Source of the DNA: Streptomyces cyaneochromogenes
GTDB lineage: Bacteria > Actinomycetota > Actinomycetes > Streptomycetales > Streptomycetaceae
Length of the DNA stretch: 64,000 nucleotides
Assembly (NCBI RefSeq): GCF_003963535.1
Contig: NZ_CP034539.1
Location: 7,192,001-7,256,000, forward strand
Direction of reading: 5' to 3'
The translations under genes were made by a program, and so were the position numbers. The notes under the pieces are model-generated. The model was not told the origin of the DNA. It ran no database searches and was given only the letters and a program-made list of their open reading frames with translations. Of the stretch, positions 42,572 through 50,137 are shown piece after piece (the first letter of the stretch is position 1; each line of letters begins with the position of its first letter).

Positions 42572-43216
42572 CTGGACGAGACGCCGGAGTTCAACAGCCA
42601 TGCCCTCGACGCCCTGCGGCAGCCCCTGGAGGCCGGCCACGTCGTGATCGCGCGCAGTGCGGGAGTCGTGCGATTTCCCGCGAAGTTCCTGATGGTGCTC
42701 GCGGCCAACCCCTGCCCCTGCGGCCGCTTCTCCCAGACCAACGACCTGTGCGAGTGCCCGCCCTCATCGATCCGCCGCTATCAGGCCCGGCTGTCCGGGC
42801 CGCTGCTCGACCGAGTCGACCTCCGGGTCGAGGTGGACCGTGTGACGCGCGCCCAGCTGACGGCGCGCGGGGCCCGGGGCGAGTCCACCGCGACGGTCGC
42901 CGATCGAGTGCGGGCCGCCCGGGAGCGCGCAGCGGCCCGGCTCGCCGGCACCCCGTGGCGGACCAACAGCGAGATCCCCGGACGTGAGCTGCGCAGCCGG
43001 TGGTATGCCGCGATCGGTGCCATGGACGAGGCCGAACGGAACCTTGAACGCGGCGTGCTGACCGCCCGCGGCCTCGACCGGGTCCTGCGCGTCGCCTGGA
43101 CCGTCGCCGACCTCGTCGGGCACGACCGGCCCGACGCGACGGACGTCGCCCTGGCGCTGCAACTGCGCACCGGCGTTCCGCGAGGCGTGCCCATGGCCAT
43201 CGGGGCGCTGACGTGA
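42572..43216 (+). pseudogene. comM: comM, 3' fragment
   Basis: Starts with CTGGAC (42572-42577), the repeated Leu-Asp codons of Walker B, and continues ETPEFNSHALDALRQPLEAG. Sensor and zinc-like segments follow (VLAANPCPCGRFSQ, CECPPSSIRRYQARLSGPLLDR) and the C-terminal lid/Mg-chelatase C domain (ARGLDRVLRVAWTVADL). It provides 212 residues that join residue 329 of the 5' fragment in the same frame to make 541 aa. No start codon or ribosome site belongs to it. The open frame beginning at 42410 is element sequence. Its stop overlaps dprA GTG 43213. Confidence 0.95.
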
Positions 43217-44373
43217 ACGGGAGGGAGGCTCCGGACGACGAGTTGCTCGGCCGGGTCTTTCTCGGTCGGGTCGTCGAGCCCGGGGACGAGGTTGCCGGGC
43301 GGTGGGTACGGGAGTTCGGGGTGAGGGAAGTGGTGCGGCGGCTGCGGGAGGGGGTGGAGGTCTTACCCGGGGTGAGTTACAAGCGGTGGGACGGGTTGCG
43401 GGCTCGGGCCTTGCGGGCCGAGCCCGATCGGGATCTCGCCGTGGCCCGGGAGGCCGGCGTGCGGTTTCTGTGTCCCGGCGACGTCGAGTGGCCGCAGCAA
43501 CTGGATGATCTGGGCGACGCCCGGCCCCTCGGGTTGTGGGTGCGGGGACGGGCCAGTCTGCGGATGTGGGCGTTGCGGTCCGTGGCCGTCGTCGGCGCTC
43601 GGGCCTGCACCGAGTACGGGGCCCACATGGCGGCCACCCTCGCCGGCGGGCTGGCCGAGCGGGGGTGGGTGGTCGTGTCCGGCGGCGCCTACGGGGTCGA
43701 CGGAGCCGCTCACCGGGGTGCCCTGGGGGCCGGCGGCGCCACGGTCGCCGTGCTCGCCTGCGGGGTCGACCGGCCCTATCCCCGCGGGCACACCCAGTTG
43801 ATCAACAGGATCGCGGACCAGGGACTCGTGATCGGGGAGCTGCCACCTGGTGATCACCCGACGCCCAGCAGATTCATCGTGCGAAACAGGGTGATCGCGG
43901 CACTCACTCGGGGCACGGTCGTCGTCGAGGCCGCCCATCGCAGCGGCTCACTCGTCACCGCGCGGGCGGCCCAGCGGCTGGGCCGTCACACGATGGGGGT
44001 GCCCGGCCCGGCCACCAGCGGGCTCTCCGCGGGCGCGCATGAACTCCTGCGCGGGGATGCCGTGCTGGTCACCGACGCCGCGGAGGTCGTCGAACTCGTG
44101 GGCGACATGGGAGAACTGGCGCCCGAGCGGCGCGGGCCCGTCCTCCCGCGCGACCTGCTGGAGCCGCGGGCTCGCAGAGTCCTGGCCGCGCTGCCCGGGC
44201 GCCGCACGGCACGGGCGGACGAGGTCGCGCGCGGCGCGCAGACCACCGAGGACGACGCGATCGCGAGACTGTACGAACTCCGCTCACTCGGTTACGTCGA
44301 ACGACATGGCGACGGCTGGAAGTTGACACGCCAGGCGATGATGTCCGTTCGGGCCAGTCGAAGTCCATGCTGA
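43213..44373 (+). CDS. dprA: DNA-processing protein DprA (Smf)
   Basis: A 386-aa Rossmann-fold ssDNA-binding protein that loads RecA in natural transformation in other bacteria; present in nearly all bacteria. Motifs are VAVVGARACTEYGA, VVSGGAYGVDGAAHRGAL, VLACGVDRPYPRGH, GELPPGDHPTPSRFIVRNRV and GSLVTARAAQRLGR. A C-terminal winged-helix follows. GTG 43213 overlaps the comM stop, so translation is normally coupled to comM; the insertion may alter that. Codon 51 (43363-43365) is TTA, a rare codon that in Streptomyces requires the bldA tRNA. Confidence 0.95.
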   Translation: MNGREAPDDELLGRVFLGRVVEPGDEVAGRWVREFGVREVVRRLREGVEVLPGVSYKRWDGLRARALRAEPDRDLAVAREAGVRFLCPGDVEWPQQLDDLGDARPLGLWVRGRASLRMWALRSVAVVGARACTEYGAHMAATLAGGLAERGWVVVSGGAYGVDGAAHRGALGAGGATVAVLACGVDRPYPRGHTQLINRIADQGLVIGELPPGDHPTPSRFIVRNRVIAALTRGTVVVEAAHRSGSLVTARAAQRLGRHTMGVPGPATSGLSAGAHELLRGDAVLVTDAAEVVELVGDMGELAPERRGPVLPRDLLEPRARRVLAALPGRRTARADEVARGAQTTEDDAIARLYELRSLGYVERHGDGWKLTRQAMMSVRASRSPC

Positions 44374-44666
44374 CCGAGCATGTTCGGCCGTACGGGGGAA
44401 CACGGACGCCCTTGTGAATTCCCCCAGTTGGGGTGTTCGGGTGATCACGTAGAGCTATCGCCGTCCCCTGGCGGGGCGTCCAGCGGAACGTATCTGCGTA
44501 CGGTTTGTGCTCCGCCCTTCGCGCACCGCGACACCGCAGTCACGCTACGCTCACGAGGATTCCGGCGCAGACCGGCACCTCGACCCCGCAACAGCGACAG
44601 AACGACATCAGACCGGCAGCTCCCCCAGGCGCCCCCACTTCACGGCAGAACGGCACAAGGCAACGA
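44374..44666. other. 293-bp region upstream of whiG
   Basis: No gene is supported. An AT-richer start (around 44390-44450) may hold a promoter. The remainder is C/A-rich and polypyrimidine-poor on the sense strand. No clear hairpin or repeat was seen. Confidence 0.4.
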
Positions 44667-45509
44667 ATGCCCCAGCACACCTCCGGGTCCGACCGGGCGG
44701 CCATCCCCCCAGCCGCCCGTGACGGTGGCAGCGTGCGGCCGCCCGCACCCTCGACACTCGACGAGCTGTGGCGGTCCTACAAGGCGACGGGGGACGAGCG
44801 GTTGCGCGAGCAGCTGATCCTGCACTACTCGCCCCTCGTCAAGTACGTGGCAGGCCGGGTGAGTGTCGGTCTGCCGCCCAACGTGGAGCAGGCGGACTTC
44901 GTGTCGTCGGGGGTGTTCGGGCTGATCGACGCGATCGAGAAGTTCGACATCGACCGGGAGATCAAGTTCGAGACGTACGCGATCACGCGGATCCGGGGCG
45001 CGATGATCGACGAGCTGCGGGCGCTGGACTGGATCCCGCGATCGGTGCGGCAGAAGGCGCGGAACGTGGAGCGGGCGTACGCGACGCTCGAGGCGCGGCT
45101 GCGGCGGACGCCGACGGAGGCCGAGGTCGCCGTCGAGATGGGGATCGCGGTGGACGAACTCCACGCCGTTTTCAGCCAGTTGTCGCTAGCGAACGTGGTG
45201 GCGCTGGAGGAGTTGCTGCACGTCGGCGGCGAGGGCGGCGACGGGCTGAGCGTCATGGACACCCTGGAGGACACCGCCGCGGACAACCCGGTCGAGGTGG
45301 CCGAGGACCGGGAGCTGCGGAGGTTCCTGGCACGGGCGATCAACACGCTGCCCGAGCGGGAGAAGACCGTGGTGACGCTGTACTACTACGAGGGGCTCAC
45401 GCTCGCAGAGATCGGGAACGTGCTGGGTGTGACCGAGAGCCGGGTCAGCCAGATCCACACCAAGTCGGTGCTGCAGTTGCGGGCGAAGCTGGCCGGCTTC
45501 GGCCGTTGA
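44667..45509 (+). CDS. whiG: RNA polymerase sigma factor WhiG
   Basis: A 280-aa sigma factor of the FliA/WhiG group, the same length as S. coelicolor WhiG, which commits aerial hyphae to sporulation. Region 2 contains LILHYSPLVKYVAGRV and FVSSGVFGLIDAIEKFD, then FETYAITRIRGAMIDELRAL (region 2.4). Region 3 is RRTPTEAEVAVEMGI. Region 4 HTH is LTLAEIGNVLGVTESRVSQI. ATG 44667 (MPQHTSGSDRAAIPP) starts the known protein. In S. coelicolor activity is held by the anti-sigma RsiG with c-di-GMP, and that gene is not in this window. Confidence 0.96.
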   Translation: MPQHTSGSDRAAIPPAARDGGSVRPPAPSTLDELWRSYKATGDERLREQLILHYSPLVKYVAGRVSVGLPPNVEQADFVSSGVFGLIDAIEKFDIDREIKFETYAITRIRGAMIDELRALDWIPRSVRQKARNVERAYATLEARLRRTPTEAEVAVEMGIAVDELHAVFSQLSLANVVALEELLHVGGEGGDGLSVMDTLEDTAADNPVEVAEDRELRRFLARAINTLPEREKTVVTLYYYEGLTLAEIGNVLGVTESRVSQIHTKSVLQLRAKLAGFGR

Positions 45510-45580
45510 CCTGGCGGGACGTGTGGGGGGATCCGTGGAGAGACTCCCGTCGGCGGTGGCGCGTCCGTAGAGTGGTTGAC

Positions 45581-46162
45581 GTGCCAAGGATTCGAGCGGC
45601 CTCCGTGGCCGAGCACCGGTCGATGCAGCGAGCCGCCCTGCTGGACGCGGCTCGATCCCTGTTGTCCGAGGGCGGTACGGAGGCGCTGACCTTCCCGGCC
45701 CTCGCCGAGCGGACGGGGCTCGCGCGGTCGTCCGTGTACGAGTACTTCCGGTCACGGGCCGCCGTGGTCGAGGAACTGTGCGAGGTCGACTTCCCCGTGT
45801 GGGCCGCGGACGTGTCCGCGGCGATGGAGCGGGAGTCGACGGCCGAGGGCAAGGTCGAGGCGTATGTGCGGCAGCAGCTCGCGCTGGTGGGGGATCGGCG
45901 GCACCGCGCCGTGGTGGCGATCTCCGCGAGCGAGCTGGACGCCGGGGCGCGGGAGAAGATCCGGGCGGCACACGGCGGGCTCGTCGCGATGATCGTCGAG
46001 GCGCTGGGGGAGATGGGGCACGCGGAGCCCCGGCTCGCGGCGATGCTGCTGCAGGGTGTCGTGGACGCGGCCGTGCGGCGGATCGAGCTGGGGGCTGCGG
46101 AGGAGCCGGCGGCGATCACCGAGGCGGCTGTGTCGATGGCACTGAGGGGCGTTCGGGGCTGA
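45581..46162 (+). CDS. TetR-family transcriptional regulator
   Basis: A 193-aa regulator. The N-terminal HTH is typical (LLDAARSLLSEGGTEALTFP, ALAERTGLARSSVYEYFRSR), and a helical ligand-binding domain follows. The target is unknown. It lies 71 bp after whiG on the same strand and is convergent with the M23 peptidase gene. The start is uncertain: GTG 45581 and GTG 45572 are both in frame and neither has a strong Shine-Dalgarno. Confidence 0.9.
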   Translation: MPRIRAASVAEHRSMQRAALLDAARSLLSEGGTEALTFPALAERTGLARSSVYEYFRSRAAVVEELCEVDFPVWAADVSAAMERESTAEGKVEAYVRQQLALVGDRRHRAVVAISASELDAGAREKIRAAHGGLVAMIVEALGEMGHAEPRLAAMLLQGVVDAAVRRIELGAAEEPAAITEAAVSMALRGVRG

Positions 46163-46238
46163 GCCGCGCCCACCCGTGCCGCTCGCGACATCGCCGCGCC
46201 ACACGCGGGCCGCGGACGCCGTCGCCCATCCGTGATCA

Positions 46239-46856
46239 TTACGGCAGCGGCACCCCCAGCACCGGCAGCAGCCTCGACGGGCCCCAGCCCAGTAGCTGTG
46301 GCGGTAGGAGTGAGAGTGGGTCCAGATAGCTCTCGCCGCTGCGCAGGCCCCAGTGCACGCACGTAGCCGTACAGTGCGAGCCGGTCGCCTCCACGGTGCC
46401 CACCACTTCTCCCGCCTCTACCGCGTCCCCCTTCTCCACCGCCGCCCGCACCGGTTCGTACGTCGTCCGCAGCGGCGGATCTCCTGTACCCGTCAACTCC
46501 ACGGCCACGACGCCCTTGCCCGCGACCCGGCCCGCGAAGGACACCCGGCCCGCCGCGACCGCCCGTACCGGCGCTCCGGCAGGGGCCGACAGGTCCACAC
46601 CCCGGTGGCCCCGGTCGTACGGTGTCGGAGGGGGCTCCCAGCCACGCAGGACCGGGGGACGTAACCCGACGGGCCAGGCTCGGCCGATCGCCGGCACCGT
46701 GGGGTCCGGGGCCGGCGCAGCGGGCCCGCTCGTGGCCGTCGGGGTCAGTCGTGGGGCCGGTGCCAGCAGGACGGTCGCCGTCAGGAGCAGCAGCAACACC
46801 AGTCGCCCGCATGTCCTTGCCCTGCGTGTCGTCTTCGCCCATCGCATCTCTCGCAT
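46239..46856 (-). CDS. Secreted M23-family peptidase (LytM domain)
   Basis: A 205-aa protein. Signal peptide: a basic N-terminus (MREMRWAKTTRRARTCGR) then LVLLLLLTATVLLAPAP. The LytM/M23 domain has HRGVDLSAPAGAPVRAVAAG with zinc ligands His and Asp, and CVHWGLRSGESYLDPL with the HxH-type region reduced to VHWGL. Such enzymes cut peptidoglycan cross-bridges; several M23 proteins are regulatory because they lack a ligand, and the first histidine of HxH appears absent here. An in-frame TTA codon (46662-46664 on the plus strand as TAA) suggests bldA dependence. An in-frame ATG at 46847 is an alternative start. Confidence 0.85.
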   Translation of the reverse strand: MREMRWAKTTRRARTCGRLVLLLLLTATVLLAPAPRLTPTATSGPAAPAPDPTVPAIGRAWPVGLRPPVLRGWEPPPTPYDRGHRGVDLSAPAGAPVRAVAAGRVSFAGRVAGKGVVAVELTGTGDPPLRTTYEPVRAAVEKGDAVEAGEVVGTVEATGSHCTATCVHWGLRSGESYLDPLSLLPPQLLGWGPSRLLPVLGVPLP

Positions 46857-46898
46857 GCCGGTAACGGTCCCGCACGCCCGCCGATCACGGCCGGGATC

Positions 46899-46925
46899 TG
46901 TGGATAACTCCCGAGTTGTGGACAG
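46899..46925 (-). promoter_or_regulatory. Pair of DnaA-box-like sites between the M23 gene and rpsB
   Basis: TGTGGATAA (46899-46907) is the complement of the classical box TTATCCACA. TGTGGACAG (46917-46925) is one mismatch from the complement of TTGTCCACA. The gap is 9 bases, the same as in the pair at 36305. The pair lies in the 272-bp divergent region before rpsB. Confidence 0.5.
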
Positions 46926-47128
46926 CGGCGTCACCCGGCGCCTCCCGGGTCCCGTACACTTCTTTTGGCGATCCGGGTCACCGGGTCGACTTCGCACGCC
47001 CCGACACGACAACCGGAAACGGTCCGTGTCAGCGCCCCTCGGTCCTTCGTGGCACGGCGCATGTGGGCGTCAGGCGCGGGAGCCGACCGGCCCCCGCGGC
47101 ACAACCGAGAAATTCAAGGAGAACGGCC

Positions 47129-48022
47129 ATGGCCGTCGTCACGATGCGGGAGCTGCTGGAGAGCGGCGTCCACTTCGGTCACCAGACCCGTCGCTGGAAC
47201 CCGAAGATGAAGCGCTTCATCTTCACCGAGCGCAACGGCATCTACATCATCGACCTGCTCCAGTCGCTGTCGTACATCGACCGCGCCTACGAGTTCGTCA
47301 AGGAGACCGTCGCCCACGGCGGCACGGTCATGTTCGTCGGCACGAAGAAGCAGGCGCAGGAGGCCATCGCCGAGCAGGCCACCCGCGTCGGCATGCCCTA
47401 CGTCAACCAGCGCTGGCTGGGCGGCATGCTCACCAACTTCTCCACCGTCTACAAGCGTCTGCAGCGCCTCAAGGAGCTCGAGCAGATCGACTTCGAGGAC
47501 GTCGCCGCTTCGGGTCTGACCAAGAAGGAGCTCCTGGTCCTCTCGCGTGAGAAGGCCAAGCTCGAGAAGACCCTCGGTGGTATCCGCGAGATGCAGAAGG
47601 TGCCCAGCGCCGTCTGGATCGTGGACACCAAGAAGGAGCACATCGCGGTCGGCGAGGCCCGGAAGCTCAACATCCCGGTCGTCGCCATCCTCGACACCAA
47701 CTGCGACCCCGACGAGGTCGACTACAAGATCCCGGGCAACGACGACGCGATCCGCTCCGTCACCCTGCTCACCCGTGTGATCGCCGACGCCGTCGCCGAG
47801 GGCCTCATCGCCCGCTCCGGCGTCGCCACCGGCGACAAGGGCGAGAAGGCCGCGGGCGAGCCGCTCGCCGAGTGGGAGCGCGACCTGCTCGAGGGCGAGA
47901 AGAAGGCCGACGAGGCTCCGGCCGCCGCCGAGGCTCCGGCCGCTGAGGCCCCCGCCGCCGAGGCTGCCGCCGCTGAGGCTCCGGCTGCCGAGGCTCCGGC
48001 CGCCGAGGGCGAGCAGGCCTGA
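47129..48022 (+). CDS. rpsB: 30S ribosomal protein S2
   Basis: A 297-aa uS2 with MAVVTMRELLESGVHFGHQT, RRWNPKMKRFIFTERNGI and VNQRWLGGMLTNFSTV. The last ~45 residues are an Ala/Glu/Pro-rich repeat tail (units like EAPAAEAPAAE) common in actinobacterial S2. CAAGGAGAA lies upstream of ATG 47129. It heads the conserved rpsB-tsf-pyrH-frr-cdsA group. Confidence 0.97.
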   Translation: MAVVTMRELLESGVHFGHQTRRWNPKMKRFIFTERNGIYIIDLLQSLSYIDRAYEFVKETVAHGGTVMFVGTKKQAQEAIAEQATRVGMPYVNQRWLGGMLTNFSTVYKRLQRLKELEQIDFEDVAASGLTKKELLVLSREKAKLEKTLGGIREMQKVPSAVWIVDTKKEHIAVGEARKLNIPVVAILDTNCDPDEVDYKIPGNDDAIRSVTLLTRVIADAVAEGLIARSGVATGDKGEKAAGEPLAEWERDLLEGEKKADEAPAAAEAPAAEAPAAEAAAAEAPAAEAPAAEGEQA

Positions 48023-48036
48023 CACCGTCGGTGTTG

Positions 48037-48073
48037 ACGGCGGGAGCAGTGACATGAGGTCCGCTCCCGCCGT
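48037..48073 (+). terminator. Hairpin between rpsB and tsf
   Basis: ACGGCGGGAGC (48037-48047) pairs perfectly with GCTCCCGCCGT (48063-48073) around a 15-nt loop. It may terminate or attenuate, setting the S2 to EF-Ts ratio as known for rpsB-tsf in other bacteria. Confidence 0.75.
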
Positions 48074-48176
48074 TCACCCGTAGGTCGACGGAAGGTCAGC
48101 GGCCCCGGCTACTCCATGGGGCCGTAGACCCCGTAGATCTTCGATCTTCCAGACTTCGAGAAAGATTCACAGACTC

Positions 48177-49013
48177 ATGGCGAACTACACCGCCGCCGAC
48201 GTCAAGAAGCTCCGTGAGCTCACCGGCGCCGGCATGATGGACTGCAAGAAGGCGCTGGACGAGGCCGAGGGCAACGTCGAGAAGGCTGTCGAAGCGCTCC
48301 GCATCAAGGGCCAGAAGGGCGTCGCCAAGCGCGAGGGCCGCTCCGCCGAGAACGGCGCCGTGGTCTCCCTCATCGCCGACGACAACTCCTCCGGTGTCAT
48401 CGTCGAGCTGAAGTGCGAGACGGACTTCGTCGCCAAGGGCGAGAAGTTCCAGGCCGTCGCCAACGCGATCGCCGAGCACGTCGCGAAGACCTCCCCGGCC
48501 GACATCGAGGCCCTGCTCGCCTCCGAGATCGAGGCCGGCAAGACCGTCCAGGCGTTCGTGGACGAGGCCAACGCCAACCTGGGCGAGAAGATCGTCCTGG
48601 ACCGCTTCGCGCAGTACGCCGACGGCTTCGTGACCGCGTACATGCACCGCACGATGCCCGACCTGCCCCCGCAGATCGGTGTCCTCGTCGAGCTGGACAA
48701 GCCGAACGCCGAGGTCGCCAAGGGCGTTGCCCAGCACATCGCCGCCTTCGCGCCGAAGTACCTCTCCAAGGAGGACGTGCCGGCCGAGGTCGTCGAGTCC
48801 GAGCGCCGCGTCGCCGAGGAGACCACCCGCGCCGAGGGCAAGCCCGAGGCCGCCCTGCCGAAGATCGTCGAGGGTCGCCTCAACGGCTTCTTCAAGGACG
48901 CCACGCTGCTCGGCCAGCCGTACGCGCTCGACAACAAGAAGTCCGTCCAGAAGATCCTGGACGAGGCCGGTGTCACCCTGAAGCGCTTCTCGCGTATCAA
49001 GGTCGGCATCTGA
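48177..49013 (+). CDS. tsf: Translation elongation factor Ts
   Basis: A 278-aa EF-Ts, the nucleotide exchange factor for EF-Tu. It begins MANYTAADVKKLRELTGAG and has the two family signatures LRELTGAGMMDCKKAL and ELKCETDFVAKGEKF. The C-terminal end is TLKRFSRIKVGI. It lies 154 bp after rpsB, with a hairpin between. Confidence 0.97.
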   Translation: MANYTAADVKKLRELTGAGMMDCKKALDEAEGNVEKAVEALRIKGQKGVAKREGRSAENGAVVSLIADDNSSGVIVELKCETDFVAKGEKFQAVANAIAEHVAKTSPADIEALLASEIEAGKTVQAFVDEANANLGEKIVLDRFAQYADGFVTAYMHRTMPDLPPQIGVLVELDKPNAEVAKGVAQHIAAFAPKYLSKEDVPAEVVESERRVAEETTRAEGKPEAALPKIVEGRLNGFFKDATLLGQPYALDNKKSVQKILDEAGVTLKRFSRIKVGI

Positions 49014-49118
49014 GTCCGTGCCGCGATCGGCGCCCGGCCCCTATAAGGTCGAGGGCAGTCGTTGGCGGACGCCGTCACCGCGCACGCGCGCGTGACGGAC
49101 GACAGCAGATCTGACGAG

Positions 49119-49171
49119 GAGGCCATTGCCGCGCATGGGATGCGAAACACACCCCAACCGGCAATGGCCTT
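49119..49171 (+). terminator. Terminator/attenuator between tsf and pyrH
   Basis: GGCCATTGCC (49121-49130) pairs perfectly with GGCAATGGCC (49160-49169), and TTCTTCG follows. It lies 38 bp upstream of pyrH, so it either ends tsf or acts as a leader for pyrH. Confidence 0.75.
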
Positions 49172-49208
49172 CTTCGTATGTGCACCACGTAACAAAGGCG
49201 GGATCTCG

Positions 49209-49967
49209 ATGACCACCAAGCCCCAGAAGAGCGACGACGGCAAAGTACGCGGCCGGTTTCTGCTGAAGCTGTCCGGAGAGGCCTTCTCCGGCGGCGGGGG
49301 CCTCGGCGTCGACCCGGACGTGGTGCACAAGATCGCCCGCGAGATCGCAGCCGTCGTCCGCGACGGCGCGCAGGTCGCGGTCGTCATCGGCGGCGGCAAC
49401 TTCTTCCGCGGCGCCGAACTCCAGCAGCGCGGCATGGACCGGGCCCGCTCCGACTACATGGGCATGCTCGGCACCGTGATGAACTGCCTCGCCCTCCAGG
49501 ACTTCCTGGAGAAGGAGGGCATCGACAGCCGGGTCCAGACCGCCATCACCATGGGCCAGGTCGCCGAGCCCTACATCCCGCTGCGTGCCGTACGGCATCT
49601 GGAGAAGGGCCGTGTGGTCATCTTCGGTGCCGGTATGGGCATGCCGTACTTCTCCACCGACACCACCGCCGCCCAGCGTGCCCTGGAGATCGACGCCGAG
49701 GCGCTGCTCATGGGCAAGAACGGCGTGGACGGGGTCTACGACTCCGACCCGAAGACCAACCCCGACGCGGTCAAGTTCGACTCCCTCGGCTACGGCGAGG
49801 TCATCACCCGCGACCTCAAGGTCGCCGACGCCACGGCGGTCACCCTGTGCCGCGACAACAAGCTCCCGATCCTCGTCTTCGAGCTTCTGGCGGAGGGCAA
49901 TATCGCGCGCGCCGTCAATGGTGAGAAGATCGGCACGCTTGTGGGTGAGCAGGGCAGCCAGGGCTGA
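49209..49967 (+). CDS. pyrH: UMP kinase
   Basis: A 252-aa hexameric UMP kinase of the amino acid kinase family (UMP to UDP). It contains GRFLLKLSGEAFSGG, VAVVIGGGNFFRGAELQ, RVVIFGAGMGMPYFSTDTTA and LMGKNGVDGVYDSDPK. ATG 49209 (MTTKPQKSDDGK) was chosen; the frame is open 49 codons upstream through the attenuator hairpin, without homology. Confidence 0.96.
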   Translation: MTTKPQKSDDGKVRGRFLLKLSGEAFSGGGGLGVDPDVVHKIAREIAAVVRDGAQVAVVIGGGNFFRGAELQQRGMDRARSDYMGMLGTVMNCLALQDFLEKEGIDSRVQTAITMGQVAEPYIPLRAVRHLEKGRVVIFGAGMGMPYFSTDTTAAQRALEIDAEALLMGKNGVDGVYDSDPKTNPDAVKFDSLGYGEVITRDLKVADATAVTLCRDNKLPILVFELLAEGNIARAVNGEKIGTLVGEQGSQG

Positions 49968-50137
49968 CGCCCGAGAACGACCCCGTCCGGGGGACGGACG
50001 GGACGGACCCTGACCGGGGGATGGACAATGTCCTGCCGGTCGGGAACCGTGCAGGAAGAAGACGCGACGCAGCCGGCCGCCGCCCCCACCCTGGAACCGC
50101 AGCCGGGCCTTTAACTCAAGACACGCAGGAGCAAGTG

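Noticed and set aside
36773..43216. comM split as a sequencing or assembly artefact
   Set aside because: The insert has coherent genes, matching inverted ends and a 6-bp direct repeat, all expected of a real recombinase element.
47900..48010. Repeated GAGGCTCCGGCCGCC-like units as a repeat array
   Set aside because: They encode the Ala/Glu/Pro-rich tail of ribosomal protein S2; there are no spacers or CRISPR features.
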